Origin: Clostridia bacterium
GTDB lineage: Bacteria > Bacillota > Clostridia > Oscillospirales > Acutalibacteraceae
Reading direction: 5' to 3'
NCBI GenBank assembly: GCA_017554405.1
Contig: JAFZIK010000020.1
Span: 1 to 64,000, forward strand
Length of the DNA: 64,000 nt
Shown here: piece after piece, positions 26,009-34,433 of the stretch
Layout: each line of letters starts with the position of its first letter
How positions within the stretch are numbered: the first letter of the stretch is position 1
Notes under the pieces: model-generated
What the model saw: the letters and a program-made list of their open reading frames with translations, nothing else
The model's database searches: none
What the model was told of the DNA's origin: nothing
Program-made: the position numbers and the translations under genes

Positions 26009-26034
26009 GCAGTCCGAACAGGGCTGCATTTTTT
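26009..26034 (+). terminator. Riboswitch expression-platform terminator
   Basis: GCAGTCC (26009-26015) pairs with GGGCTGC (26021-26027, one G-U), followed by ATTTTTT. It lies 15 bases after the aptamer and ahead of the thiT ribosome site, as in a transcriptional off-switch. Confidence 0.8.
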
Positions 26035-26052
26035 ATTACGGAGGAAAAAATC

Positions 26053-26670
26053 ATGAACGAAAAAATCCAAAAAAGCTCAAAGGTAAACGTTAAATTCCTT
26101 ACCTTCAGCGCCATTATGATAGCGCTCTCCTCGGTGCTCAGCCTTATAAAGGTAGTTCAAATGCCGTTGGGCGGTTCGATAACCCTGCTTTCGATGGTGC
26201 CTATCTGCTGTGTTTCTATCGTTTACGGTTTGGGTTACGGCGTTATAAGCGCGTTTGTTTACTCGTGTATGCAACTGATTTTTGCCATTCTTATCCCGCA
26301 GGACGGTATGGGCACCCTTTTAGGCTGGGGCTTAAGCGGAACGCAGCTCGCGGAGTGTATAATACTTGATTACATACTTGCTTACACGGCGTTGGGGCTT
26401 TGCGGTATGTTCAGAAAAAAAGGCAATCTCGGCATTGTTGCCGGCGTGATACTGGCTATGTTTTTAAACTTTTTAAGCCATTTTGTTTCGGGATACGTTG
26501 TGTTCACCTACCTTGAACAGTTCCCGCTTTTCGGCAAACTGTTTGAAAACCGCCCCGTTCTTTATTCGATAGCATACAACGCCTTTTATATGCTGCCCGA
26601 AACGGTGATAACCTCCGCCGCGATATATACGCTTGCGCGCACCAAAATACTTGAAAGGCTTAAAAAGTAA
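26053..26670 (+). CDS. thiT: Thiamine ECF transporter substrate-binding component ThiT
   Basis: 205 residues with about six membrane helices after a short polar start. The ThiT hallmarks are present: 'MPLGGSITLLSMVPICCVSIVYGLGYGVISAFVYSCMQLI', the small-residue-rich AxxxA-type helix 1 (FSAIMIALSSVLSLIK), and 'FLSHFVSGYVVF' with the conserved His for thiamine. It captures thiamine and works with the shared ECF module (EcfA, EcfA', EcfT), which is not in the window. GGAGG precedes the ATG; it is controlled by the TPP riboswitch. Confidence 0.93.
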   Translation: MNEKIQKSSKVNVKFLTFSAIMIALSSVLSLIKVVQMPLGGSITLLSMVPICCVSIVYGLGYGVISAFVYSCMQLIFAILIPQDGMGTLLGWGLSGTQLAECIILDYILAYTALGLCGMFRKKGNLGIVAGVILAMFLNFLSHFVSGYVVFTYLEQFPLFGKLFENRPVLYSIAYNAFYMLPETVITSAAIYTLARTKILERLKK

Positions 26671-27275
26671 TGAACGGCCGCTGTTTTATTTTCGGCGCTC
26701 TGCCGGTAGAAGAATTAAAGGCGGCACCCGGCGAAAACGATTTTGTTATAGCCGCGGACAAGGGCGTTCTTAGCCTCGAAAAGCTCGGCATAAAGCCGGA
26801 CGTTATAATAGGCGATTTTGATTCGCTCGGGTTTGTTCCCGAAGGCAACGTTATTAAACTGCCGGTAAAGAAGGATAAGACCGACGTGGGCTACGCCGCC
26901 GACTATGCTTTTGAAAAGGGATATAAAACCTTTTACGTTTACGGCGCTTTCGGCGGTCTTGCCGACCATACGGTAGCCAATCTGCAGATATCCGCCGATA
27001 TATCGGCAAAGGGCGGCAGGATGTTCCTCTTAGGAGAAAAGCAGACCGCCTTTTGCATAACCGACAGCACCGTAAAGATAAACGGTAGCGGCAGATTATC
27101 GGTTTTCGCCTTTGGCAAAAAGGCGCGGGGAGTTACGGTAACGGGTGCCGAATACACCCTCGAAAACGCGGACCTTGATCCCTTTTTCCCGCTCGGCGTG
27201 AGCAATTCCTTTTTGGGTGCAGAAACGCAAATATCGGTAAAAAGCGGAACGCTTCTCATAATTTACGATAACTGA
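26670..27275 (+). CDS. Thiamine pyrophosphokinase
   Basis: 201 residues of the thiN/TPK family. The catalytic core 'IAADKGVLSLEKLGIKPDVIIGDFDSLG' supplies the magnesium-binding Asp residues, and 'KDKTDVGYAADYAFEKGYKTFYVYGAFGGLADHTVANLQ' is the second signature. The C-terminal beta domain ends near 'NADLDPFFPLGVSNSF'. It converts thiamine to TPP, completing uptake and activation with ThiT. Its ATG overlaps the thiT TAA by one base. Confidence 0.93.
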   Translation: MNGRCFIFGALPVEELKAAPGENDFVIAADKGVLSLEKLGIKPDVIIGDFDSLGFVPEGNVIKLPVKKDKTDVGYAADYAFEKGYKTFYVYGAFGGLADHTVANLQISADISAKGGRMFLLGEKQTAFCITDSTVKINGSGRLSVFAFGKKARGVTVTGAEYTLENADLDPFFPLGVSNSFLGAETQISVKSGTLLIIYDN

Positions 27276-27293
27276 CAGATAGTATCTTTTTTA

Positions 27294-27330
27294 CCCCTCT
27301 TGCATAAACATTACGCGAGAGGGGATTTTT
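27294..27330 (+). terminator. Terminator hairpin overlapping the ribosome site of the next gene
   Basis: CCCCTCTTGC (27294-27303) pairs with GCGAGAGGGG (27315-27324; one G-U), then ATTTTTT, and the ATG of the carboxypeptidase follows at 27332. The right arm GAGAGGGG is also the only good Shine-Dalgarno for that ATG. Confidence 0.75.
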
Positions 27331-27331
27331 T

Positions 27332-28546
27332 ATGCGATTTTTTAAAGCTTTTTTACTGTTTGTTATTGTTCTTTCGGTCGCGGTTTGCGTTCCCGCGCCG
27401 GCGGCGGCTAAAACCGTTTCAAGCGAGTGCGATATTTCGGATATCGAAGTGCCGATAGCCGAGACCTCGGCGACGGTGGATGGCGCACTCGATATAAAAG
27501 CGCGCTCGGCGATACTTTTAGAGCCGAACACGCTCGAAATACTCTATGAATCCAATGCGGATGAGCAGCTTCCGCCGGCTTCCATTACGAAAATAATGTC
27601 GCTTGTCCTTATTATGGAGGCGATCGACCGCGGCGATTTTACTACCGAGGATGTAGTAACCGCAAGCGAGCACGCCGCAAGCATGGGCGGATCCCAGATA
27701 TGGCTTGAGCCGGGCGAGGCAATGACGGTGGACGATCTTTTAAAGGCGACGGTTATCGCCTCCGCAAACGATGCCACCGTGGCACTCGCCGAAAAGGTAG
27801 CCGGCAGTGAGGAGGGCTTTGTTCGCCTGATGAACGAAAAAGCAAAGGCGCTCGGAATGGAAAACACGGTCTTTATTAACGCAACCGGGCTTGACGCGGC
27901 GGGGCATTTAAGCACCGCGCACGACGTTGCGCTGATGTCCGCCGAGCTATTAAAGCACCCGCTTATAAAGACCTATTCTACCGTTTGGATGGATACTTTA
28001 AGGGACGGTGAAAGCGAGCTTGTGAACACGAATAAGCTCGTGCGGTTTTACGAGGGCACTACCGGGCTTAAAACCGGCACCACCTCGGGCGCGGGATACT
28101 GCCTTGCCGCTTCGGCAGAGCGAAACGGTCTCTCGCTCGTTGCGGTAATAATGGGCGGCGAGACCTCCGCCGCGCGTTTCGAGGGTGCAAAAAAACTTCT
28201 TGACCACGGTTTTGCAAATTTCAGTTTTGAGACCGTTACGGCTGATATCGGCGAAAACCCGAAAATAAGCGTAAAGGGCGGCGTTCTGCCCGAGGCGCCG
28301 CTTATTGCAAACGGAACGCTCGGTGTGCTTACCGAAAAAAGCCGGAAAGGTGATATAACAAGAATAACAGTTCTGCCCGAAAGCGTATCGGCGCCGGTTA
28401 AAAAAGGCGATAAAGTGGGCGAAATACAGGTCTTTTCGGGCGAAACGCCTGTAGGCAGCATAGATATCCTCGCGGACGCGGACGTAGAAAAACTGACCTT
28501 TTTAAGAGCGCTTTTATGGCTCTTTAGAGGAATTTTCAAGACCTGA
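27332..28546 (+). CDS. D-alanyl-D-alanine carboxypeptidase (DacF/PBP5-like)
   Basis: 404 residues. A signal peptide (MRFFKAFLLFVIVLSVAVCVPAPAAA) precedes the S11 peptidase domain. Ser84-x-x-Lys87 is in PPASITKIMSL, SxN in 'VIASANDATVAL', and KTG in 'GLKTGTTSGAGYC'. A PBP5 C-terminal beta domain follows ('ITRITVLPESVSAPVKKGDKVGEIQVF'), then an amphipathic tail (LTFLRALLWLFRGIFKT) that anchors it to the outer membrane face. It trims peptidoglycan stem peptides. Translation may be affected by the hairpin at its start. Confidence 0.93.
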   Translation: MRFFKAFLLFVIVLSVAVCVPAPAAAKTVSSECDISDIEVPIAETSATVDGALDIKARSAILLEPNTLEILYESNADEQLPPASITKIMSLVLIMEAIDRGDFTTEDVVTASEHAASMGGSQIWLEPGEAMTVDDLLKATVIASANDATVALAEKVAGSEEGFVRLMNEKAKALGMENTVFINATGLDAAGHLSTAHDVALMSAELLKHPLIKTYSTVWMDTLRDGESELVNTNKLVRFYEGTTGLKTGTTSGAGYCLAASAERNGLSLVAVIMGGETSAARFEGAKKLLDHGFANFSFETVTADIGENPKISVKGGVLPEAPLIANGTLGVLTEKSRKGDITRITVLPESVSAPVKKGDKVGEIQVFSGETPVGSIDILADADVEKLTFLRALLWLFRGIFKT

Positions 28547-28578
28547 AAAATTATTTTTCAAATACCGCATATTTACCC

Positions 28579-28607
28579 TTGAAAAAGGCGGCGGGATAAT
28601 GTAAAAT
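28579..28607 (+). promoter_or_regulatory. Promoter of pgi
   Basis: TTGAAA (28579-28584), 17 bases, TAAAAT (28602-28607). Confidence 0.7.
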
Positions 28608-28637
28608 GAGTATATAAAATATTCGGAGGCAAAAAAA

Positions 28638-29978
28638 TTGGGACTTTCATTTAACACCGGCTACGCCGATAACTTTATAAGAGAAAACGATTTAAAAGGG
28701 CTTTTGCCCCAGGTTTCGGCGGCGCATACCGCCACCCACGAAAAATCGGGGCTCGGCAACGATTTTCTCGGTTGGGTATACCTGCCCGTAAACTATGATA
28801 AAGAGGAATTCGCCCGCATAAAAAAGGCGGCGGCGAAGATACAGAGCGATACCGACGTTTTGCTCGTTATAGGCATAGGCGGCTCTTATCTCGGCGCCCG
28901 CGCGGCGATAGAGTTTTTAAAGGGTCAAAACTATAACCGCTTAAGAAAAGGCGTTCCCGAAATATACTTTACCGGCAACAGCATCAGCGGCAGTGCGCTC
29001 GCGGATATCATCGAAATATGCGAGGGCAAGCGCGTATCGGTAAATATCATTTCAAAATCCGGCACCACCACCGAACCGGCGGTAGCCTTCAGGGTATTCA
29101 GGAAAATGCTCATAGAGCGCTACGGTAAAGCCGAGGCGGCAAAACGCATCTACTGCACCACCGATAAGGCGCGCGGCACCTTAAAACAGCTTGCCGACGC
29201 GGAGGGTTACGAGTGCTTCGTTGTGCCGGACGACGTGGGCGGCAGATTCTCGGTGCTTACCGCGGTAGGTCTTTTACCGATAGCGGCGGCGGGCTGCGAT
29301 ATAGATAAGCTTATGGCGGGCGCGGCGGCGGCGCGCGAGGATTACTCGGTAGCCGATATAGATAAAAACCCCTGCTATAAATACGCGGCGATAAGAAACG
29401 CCTTTTACCGCAAGGGTAAATCGGTTGAGCTTCTCGTTTCATACGAGCCGCGCTTTACAATGATGGCGGAATGGTTCAAACAGCTCTTCGGCGAGAGCGA
29501 GGGCAAGGATAACAAGGGTCTTTTCCCCGCCTCGGTGATATTCTCCACCGATCTCCATTCCATGGGTCAGTTCGTGCAGGACGGCGCCCGCATTATGTTT
29601 GAAACGGTAGTTCGCATAGCCGATAACGGCAGGGACGTTTACATAGAAAAAGAAGAGAACAACGGCGACGGGCTGAATTTCCTCGCCGGCAAGCCGATGT
29701 CCTTTGTAAACGAAAAGGCGTTTGAGGGCACCGTGCTCGCCCATACCGACGGCGGCGTTCCCAACCTCGTTATAACGGTAGATAAGGCGGATGAGGAAAA
29801 CCTCGGCAGGCTTATATACTTCTTTGAAAAGGCGTGCGCCATATCCGGCTATATGCTCGGCGTTAACCCCTTTGACCAACCCGGCGTTGAAAGCTACAAA
29901 AAGAATATGTTCGCGCTTCTCGGCAAGCCCGGTTACGAGGATATGAAGGCGGCTCTCGAGGCTCGCCTCAATAAATAA
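28638..29978 (+). CDS. pgi: Glucose-6-phosphate isomerase
   Basis: 446 residues, the Firmicutes-size PGI. Signatures include '[20 protein letters not shown]' and '[17 protein letters not shown]' for phosphate binding, and '[20 protein letters not shown]'. The catalytic Glu is in '[15 protein letters not shown]', and '[14 protein letters not shown]' is the closing motif. It interconverts glucose-6-P and fructose-6-P in glycolysis. The start is a TTG with CGGAGG 8 bases upstream; no ATG lies nearby in frame. Confidence 0.97.
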   Translation: MGLSFNTGYADNFIRENDLKGLLPQVSAAHTATHEKSGLGNDFLGWVYLPVNYDKEEFARIKKAAAKIQSDTDVLLVIGIGGSYLGARAAIEFLKGQNYNRLRKGVPEIYFTGNSISGSALADIIEICEGKRVSVNIISKSGTTTEPAVAFRVFRKMLIERYGKAEAAKRIYCTTDKARGTLKQLADAEGYECFVVPDDVGGRFSVLTAVGLLPIAAAGCDIDKLMAGAAAAREDYSVADIDKNPCYKYAAIRNAFYRKGKSVELLVSYEPRFTMMAEWFKQLFGESEGKDNKGLFPASVIFSTDLHSMGQFVQDGARIMFETVVRIADNGRDVYIEKEENNGDGLNFLAGKPMSFVNEKAFEGTVLAHTDGGVPNLVITVDKADEENLGRLIYFFEKACAISGYMLGVNPFDQPGVESYKKNMFALLGKPGYEDMKAALEARLNK

Positions 29979-30019
29979 GCATAACCGCTCTGCGGTATAA
30001 TATAAAGGAGTTGTTACAA

Positions 30020-30427
30020 ATGATCAAACTAATAATCGGCAATAAGGGCTCAGGCAAAACCAAAAAGCTGGTCGATCTTGTAAACACGGCGGCTAACGAA
30101 AGCCTCGGCAACGTTGTTTGCGTTGAAAAGGGCGATACCCTCACCTTTTCGGTCACCCACAAAGCGCGCCTTATCGACGCGGATGCCTGCGCGATTTCCG
30201 GTTACGGCGAATATTACGGTCTGCTTGCCGGCGTTAAGGCGGGCAACCACGACGTTACTCATATCTTCGGCGACGCCACGCTCAGAATAGGCACAAGAAA
30301 TTACGATGAGCTTGCCGATTTTCTCGCGAGACTTAAAAAGATCGACGACGTAGATTTCATTTTCACCGTTTCCTGCGATGAAAAGGATCTGCCCGCAAAG
30401 ATCTTTGAGATAGCGGAAAAAATTTAA
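30020..30427 (+). CDS. Small P-loop nucleotide-binding protein, function unknown
   Basis: 135 residues. AAAGGAG 9 bases before the ATG at 30020 fixes the start (a TTG at 30011 is in frame but too close to the site). The N-terminus is a Walker A loop (MIKLIIGNKGSGKTKKLVDLVN), followed by a short ATPase-like core ('THIFGDATLRIGTRNYDELADFLARLKKIDDVDFIFTVSCDEKDLP') that lacks a clear Walker B Asp-Glu pair. It resembles the P-loop half of thymidine-kinase or ABC-like folds, cut short. It follows pgi by 41 bases and ends at a strong terminator, so it is co-transcribed with pgi. Confidence 0.75.
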   Translation: MIKLIIGNKGSGKTKKLVDLVNTAANESLGNVVCVEKGDTLTFSVTHKARLIDADACAISGYGEYYGLLAGVKAGNHDVTHIFGDATLRIGTRNYDELADFLARLKKIDDVDFIFTVSCDEKDLPAKIFEIAEKI

Positions 30428-30440
30428 AATAAAAAACTTT

Positions 30441-30474
30441 AAGCGCGGTCGAAAATTCGACCGCGCTTTTTTTG
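30441..30474 (+). terminator. Terminator of the pgi transcript
   Basis: AAGCGCGGTCGAA (30441-30453) pairs with TTCGACCGCGCTT (30456-30468), with T8 running from 30467. Very strong. Confidence 0.92.
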
Positions 30475-30516
30475 CTTGGGTATATTAAAAATGATGTAAA
30501 ATATCTGTTTTTGTGG

Positions 30517-30545
30517 TTGCATTTATTTGCAAACTGTAATATACT
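30517..30545 (+). promoter_or_regulatory. Promoter of the oxaloacetate decarboxylase operon with overlapping dyad
   Basis: TTGCAT (30517-30522), 17 bases, TATACT (30540-30545). The dyad TTGCA-TTTATT-TGCAA (30517-30532) covers the -35 and the first part of the spacer and may be an operator. Confidence 0.55.
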
Positions 30546-30604
30546 TTTATTAACATGGGAAAGTTTGGGCTTTCCTTTGATTCAGGTCATCGGAGGATAT
30601 TTAT

Positions 30605-30907
30605 ATGACGTATAATATCGCCCTTGCCGCCGAAAGCGCGGCAAAGGATATAGACCCCGGCACGGTTGTTTTAATGGGGATCGGCACCGTATTTATAGGG
30701 CTTATCTCTATAATAATCATCTGCCTTATAACGGGGGCGCTTTGCGGCACCGCAAGGAAACCCAAAAGGAAGATGGCGCCGCCTGAAAGTCCCGAAGAAG
30801 ACCCGCGCGTGCGGCAGGAGATTATTGCCGCCGTTTGCGCCGCCTGCGCCGAGGATATGGGCGCCGACGTAAACCGCCTGCGGGTAGTATCGTTTAAAAA
30901 AGTTTGA
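30605..30907 (+). CDS. Sodium-pump decarboxylase gamma subunit, OadG-like
   Basis: 100 residues: a short outside start, one long membrane helix (VVLMGIGTVFIGLISIIIICLITGAL), a proline- and acid-rich linker (KRKMAPPESPEED), then a conserved 'IIAAVCAACAEDMGADVNRLRVVSFKKV' end. This is the OadG pattern; the subunit assembles the complex and binds zinc. Identification rests on the pattern and on its place before the biotin carrier, OadB and OadA. Confidence 0.85.
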   Translation: MTYNIALAAESAAKDIDPGTVVLMGIGTVFIGLISIIIICLITGALCGTARKPKRKMAPPESPEEDPRVRQEIIAAVCAACAEDMGADVNRLRVVSFKKV

Positions 30908-30938
30908 TTATCCAACACATATAAGCGAGGTATTGAAA

Positions 30939-31298
30939 ATGAAAAAATACAGAGTAAACGTTAACGGAAATACTTATGAAATAGAGCTTGAAGAGATAAC
31001 CGGCGCGGCTTCCGCCCCGGCAAAGCCGCAAGCTCCCGCGCAAACGGCGCCGGCTTCGGATCCCGCTCAAGCACCCGCGCAGGGCGACGGCGAAAAGGTA
31101 GTAAGCCCGCTTCCCGGCAACATTCTTTCGGTAAGCGTAAAAGAAGGCGATACCGTTAAAAAAGGCGATCTTCTTATGGTGCTTGAAGCCATGAAAATGG
31201 AAAACGAGATCATGGCGCCCGTTTCGGGCAAGGTTTTTTCATTAGTGCCAAAGGGCAGTGCCGTTGAGACCGGCACCCTGCTTTGCACTATCAAATAA
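30939..31298 (+). CDS. Biotin carrier protein of the oxaloacetate decarboxylase
   Basis: 119 residues from the ATG at 30939 (a TTG at 30933 is too close to the GCGAGG site). A short N-terminal domain (MKKYRVNVNGNTYEIELEEI) precedes an Ala-Pro linker of about 30 residues. The biotinyl domain has Lys86 in VLEAMKMENE. It carries carboxybiotin from OadA to the membrane subunit OadB. A separate carrier is usual in Clostridia; in many Proteobacteria it is fused to the alpha subunit. Confidence 0.93.
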   Translation: MKKYRVNVNGNTYEIELEEITGAASAPAKPQAPAQTAPASDPAQAPAQGDGEKVVSPLPGNILSVSVKEGDTVKKGDLLMVLEAMKMENEIMAPVSGKVFSLVPKGSAVETGTLLCTIK

Positions 31299-31312
31299 TA
31301 CGGTGAGGAAAT

Positions 31313-32527
31313 ATGTTAACTGAAAAGATCCTTGATTTTCTTAAAACCACCGGTTTCGGTCAGCTTATAAGCAACTTCGGGCAAAACTGGCCCTCGCTTA
31401 TAATGATAGCGCTTTCGCTGTTTCTTTTATGGCTGGGCATAAAAAAGCAGTTTGAGCCGCTGTTGCTCGTTGGTATCGCGTTCGGTATGCTGCTTACGAA
31501 CCTTACGGCGTTTACAACGGGCGACGCGCTTTACCACACCGAGCTTTGGAAAGAGTTTATGACCGAGGGCACGGAACATTATCACTCATACGGATATATA
31601 CTCGCGGAAGGCGGTCTGCTCGATATACTCTACATAGGCGTTAAGACCTGCCTTTATCCCTGCCTTATATTTATAGGTATAGGCGCTATGACCGATTTCG
31701 GTCCGCTTATTTCAAACCCCAAGTCGCTGATACTCGGCGCGGCGGCGCAGGTGGGTATTTTTGCGACCTTTATCGGATGCATATATCTCGGGTTTGAGCA
31801 GAAAGCGGCGGCTTCGATAGGCATTATCGGCGGGGCGGACGGTCCCACCGCGATATATACCACGAGCAAGCTTTTTCCGGCGCTGCTCGGTCCTATCGCC
31901 GTTGCGGCTTATTCGTATATGGCGCTCGTGCCGGTGATCCAGCCGCCTATTATGAAACTGCTTACCACCAAAAAGGAACGCCTTATCGTTATGAAACCGC
32001 TTCGCCCGGTATCAAAAACCGAGAAAATAATCTTCCCGATAGTAGTTACGGTCTTCGTGGCGCTTCTCGTTCCCTCGGCAACGCCGCTTATCGGCTGCCT
32101 TATGCTCGGCAACGTATGGAAAGAATCGGGCGTTTGCGAACGGCTTTGCAAAACGGCGCAAAACGAGCTTATGAATATCGTTACCATATTCCTCGGTATA
32201 TCGGTGGGCGCTACCGCCACCGCAAAGGCGTTTCTCAATTTCGATACCTTAAAGATACTTCCTATGGGTATCGCCGCGTTCGCGGTGGGCACCGCCGGCG
32301 GCATTCTGCTTGCGAAGTTTATGAACCTGTTTACAAAGAACAAGATAAACCCGCTTATCGGCTCGGCAGGCGTTTCGGCTGTTCCTATGGCGGCAAGAGT
32401 ATCGCAGAGCGTGGGTCAGAAAGAAAACCCCTCGAACTTTTTGCTTATGCACGCAATGGGTCCGAACGTTGCCGGCGTTATCGGCTCGGCTATCGCGGCG
32501 GGCGTGCTTATATCCCTTTTTTCATAA
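31313..32527 (+). CDS. oadB: Oxaloacetate decarboxylase beta subunit, sodium pump
   Basis: 404 residues with about nine membrane helices and two re-entrant regions. The signature '[18 protein letters not shown]' contains the conserved Asp needed for coupling, and '[48 protein letters not shown]' is the second family block. It decarboxylates carboxybiotin while exporting sodium, giving an anaerobic energy gain. 14 bases after the carrier gene, 19 before oadA. Confidence 0.95.
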   Translation: MLTEKILDFLKTTGFGQLISNFGQNWPSLIMIALSLFLLWLGIKKQFEPLLLVGIAFGMLLTNLTAFTTGDALYHTELWKEFMTEGTEHYHSYGYILAEGGLLDILYIGVKTCLYPCLIFIGIGAMTDFGPLISNPKSLILGAAAQVGIFATFIGCIYLGFEQKAAASIGIIGGADGPTAIYTTSKLFPALLGPIAVAAYSYMALVPVIQPPIMKLLTTKKERLIVMKPLRPVSKTEKIIFPIVVTVFVALLVPSATPLIGCLMLGNVWKESGVCERLCKTAQNELMNIVTIFLGISVGATATAKAFLNFDTLKILPMGIAAFAVGTAGGILLAKFMNLFTKNKINPLIGSAGVSAVPMAARVSQSVGQKENPSNFLLMHAMGPNVAGVIGSAIAAGVLISLFS

Positions 32528-32546
32528 ATGTTAAGGAGAAAAACAA

Positions 32547-33950
32547 ATGGCAAAAAAACCTCTTTACATCACAGATACTATTTTGCGTGACGCGCACCAG
32601 TCCCAGGCGGCTACCCGTATGACGCTTGAGGATATGCTTCCCGCGCTCGAAAAGCTTGATAAGATCGGCTACTGGTCGCTTGAATGCTGGGGCGGCGCCA
32701 CCTTTGATTCCTGCATGCGCTACTTGAACGAAGACCCCTGGGAGCGGCTTCGCACCATAAAAAAACACGTTAAGAACACCAAACTTCAAATGCTTTTCCG
32801 CGGTCAGAACATTCTCGGATACAAGCATTACGCCGACGACGTGGTAGACGCCTTCGTGGCGAAATCCATTGAAAACGGAATTGACGTAATAAGAATATTC
32901 GACGCGCTCAACGACGTGCGGAATTTAGAACAGTCTATAAAATCATGTAAAAAATACGGCGGCATTTGCGAGGCGGCGATAAGCTATACGGTAAGCCCCG
33001 TTCACAACGAGGAATATTTCGTAAACCTCGCGAAGACCTTTGAAAATATGGGCGCGGACGTTATCTGCGTTAAGGATATGGCGAACCTGCTTTTGCCCTT
33101 TGACGCCTTTTCGCTTATCAAGAAGCTGAAGGAAAACGTGAAGGTGCCTATCCACCTGCACACCCACAACACTACCGGCACCGGCGATATGACCTATCTT
33201 TTGGCGGCGGAAGCAGGCGTTGATATCGTTGATACCGCGCTCTCGCCCCTGGCAAACGGCACATCCCAGCCCGCCACCGAATCGCTTGTTGCCACCCTTA
33301 AGGGCACGCCGCACGATACCGGGCTTGACCTTGCGGCGCTAAACGAAGCCGCCGCGCATTTCCGCACGGTAGCCGACCGCCTTAAAGCCGCCGGCATACT
33401 CGATCCCAAGGTTTTGAGCGTTGATACCAAAACGCTTATATACCAGGTTCCGGGCGGTATGCTTTCAAATATGCTCAGCCAACTTAAAAAAGCGGGCAAA
33501 GAGGATAAATACTACGACGTTTTAGCCGAGGTGCCGCGCGTTCGTAAGGATTTCGGCTATCCGCCGCTCGTTACGCCTACAAGCCAGATAGTAGGCACAC
33601 AGTCGGTAATGAATATAATCTCGGGCGAGCGTTATAAAATGATACCCAAGGAATCAAAGGCGCTCCTTCGCGGAGAATACGGCAAACTGCCCGCCCCGGT
33701 AAACGAAGAGGTCCGCAAAAAGGCGATAGGCGACGAGGAGGTAATAACCTGCCGCCCCGCCGACCTTATCGAGCCGGAACTCCAAAAATATGCCGCCGAG
33801 ATGAAAGAAAAAGGCATCGGCAAAACCGAGGAGGACGTTTTGAGTTACGCCCTTTTCCCCAACGTTGCCGAAACCTTTTTGACCGAGCGCGACCGCGCCG
33901 AAAAGATAGACGGCGAAGTCCGCGAGCTTATAATTGAAGATATATCGTGA
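32547..33950 (+). CDS. oadA: Oxaloacetate decarboxylase alpha subunit (carboxyltransferase)
   Basis: 467 residues: the HMGL-like carboxyltransferase barrel plus conserved helical domain, without a fused biotin domain. The start 'ITDTILRDAHQSQAATRM' has the metal-binding Asp, 'CVKDMANLL' the modified Lys, and 'PIHLHTHNTTGTGDMTYLLAAEAGVDIVDTA' the metal His pair. It moves the carboxyl group of oxaloacetate to biotin. The free-standing carrier and beta/gamma subunits identify the complex. A pyruvate carboxylase B-subunit is the alternative but fits the neighbours less well. Confidence 0.93.
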   Translation: MAKKPLYITDTILRDAHQSQAATRMTLEDMLPALEKLDKIGYWSLECWGGATFDSCMRYLNEDPWERLRTIKKHVKNTKLQMLFRGQNILGYKHYADDVVDAFVAKSIENGIDVIRIFDALNDVRNLEQSIKSCKKYGGICEAAISYTVSPVHNEEYFVNLAKTFENMGADVICVKDMANLLLPFDAFSLIKKLKENVKVPIHLHTHNTTGTGDMTYLLAAEAGVDIVDTALSPLANGTSQPATESLVATLKGTPHDTGLDLAALNEAAAHFRTVADRLKAAGILDPKVLSVDTKTLIYQVPGGMLSNMLSQLKKAGKEDKYYDVLAEVPRVRKDFGYPPLVTPTSQIVGTQSVMNIISGERYKMIPKESKALLRGEYGKLPAPVNEEVRKKAIGDEEVITCRPADLIEPELQKYAAEMKEKGIGKTEEDVLSYALFPNVAETFLTERDRAEKIDGEVRELIIEDIS

Positions 33951-33952
33951 TT

Positions 33953-34390
33953 CAGACGGCAGATGCCAGACGTCAGACGTCAGATATAAGGTGCGGTGGG
34001 CTTTCGCCCACCGCTTTATATATTGCGCCTCCGGCGCACCGTTTTAGATATTAGATGTTAGACGGTAGACGGTAGACGTTGGCGCCTGCGGCACGAATAT
34101 AAAAGCGGGCGGATAATATCCGCCCCTACGAAACATCAATATAGATTGACCGTTCGTAGGGGCGATTACCAATCGCCCGAAAAGCAACCGGTCAGCCGGG
34201 GACGTCTGACCCTACGATATAGCCATTTGGATTGCACTTGTAGGGTGCGGCGTTACCGACAGCCCGTTTTAGATGTTAGATGTTAGACGGTAGACGTTGG
34301 TGCCTGCGGCGCGTTTTATAAAAGCGGGACGATGTGGGCATCGTCCCCCTACGAAACATCAATATAGATTGATGCGCCTGCGGCGCGATA
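33953..34390. repeat. Composite heptad and palindrome repeats (convergent gap 2)
   Basis: This fills the 483-base gap between oadA and the hydrolase gene. Heptads CAGACGG, CAGATGC, CAGACGT, CAGACGT and CAGATAT run 33953-33987, starting 3 bases after the oadA stop. The 67-base module at 33974-34040 is the sister of 22253-22319. TAGAYGY/TAGACGG heptads follow. A module with GGGCGGATAATATCCGCCC lies at about 34081-34165, then CGTAGGGGCGATTACC, then a TAGAYGY array at 34270-34298. The module at 34283-34378 recurs at 61683-61775. The 27-base string that begins CCCCTACGAAACATC is present twice here and once at 61743. Confidence 0.88.
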
Positions 34391-34393
34391 TAT

Positions 34394-34427
34394 AAATGCG
34401 GAGGTGAAATTCACCTCCGCATTTTTT
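34394..34427. terminator. Bidirectional terminator after oadA and the hydrolase
   Basis: AAATGCGGAGGTGAA (34394-34408) pairs with TTCACCTCCGCATTT (34410-34424); seven T follow on the plus strand and TTTATATA on the minus strand. Confidence 0.88.
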
Positions 34428-34433
34428 TGCCTT

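Noticed and set aside
25815..26114. Minus-strand frame across the TPP riboswitch
   Set aside because: Conflicts with the riboswitch and both promoters; sequence is low-complexity and has no family similarity.
28560..28637. Terminator after the carboxypeptidase gene
   Set aside because: No stable inverted repeat with a U-tract is present before the pgi promoter; readthrough into pgi is possible.
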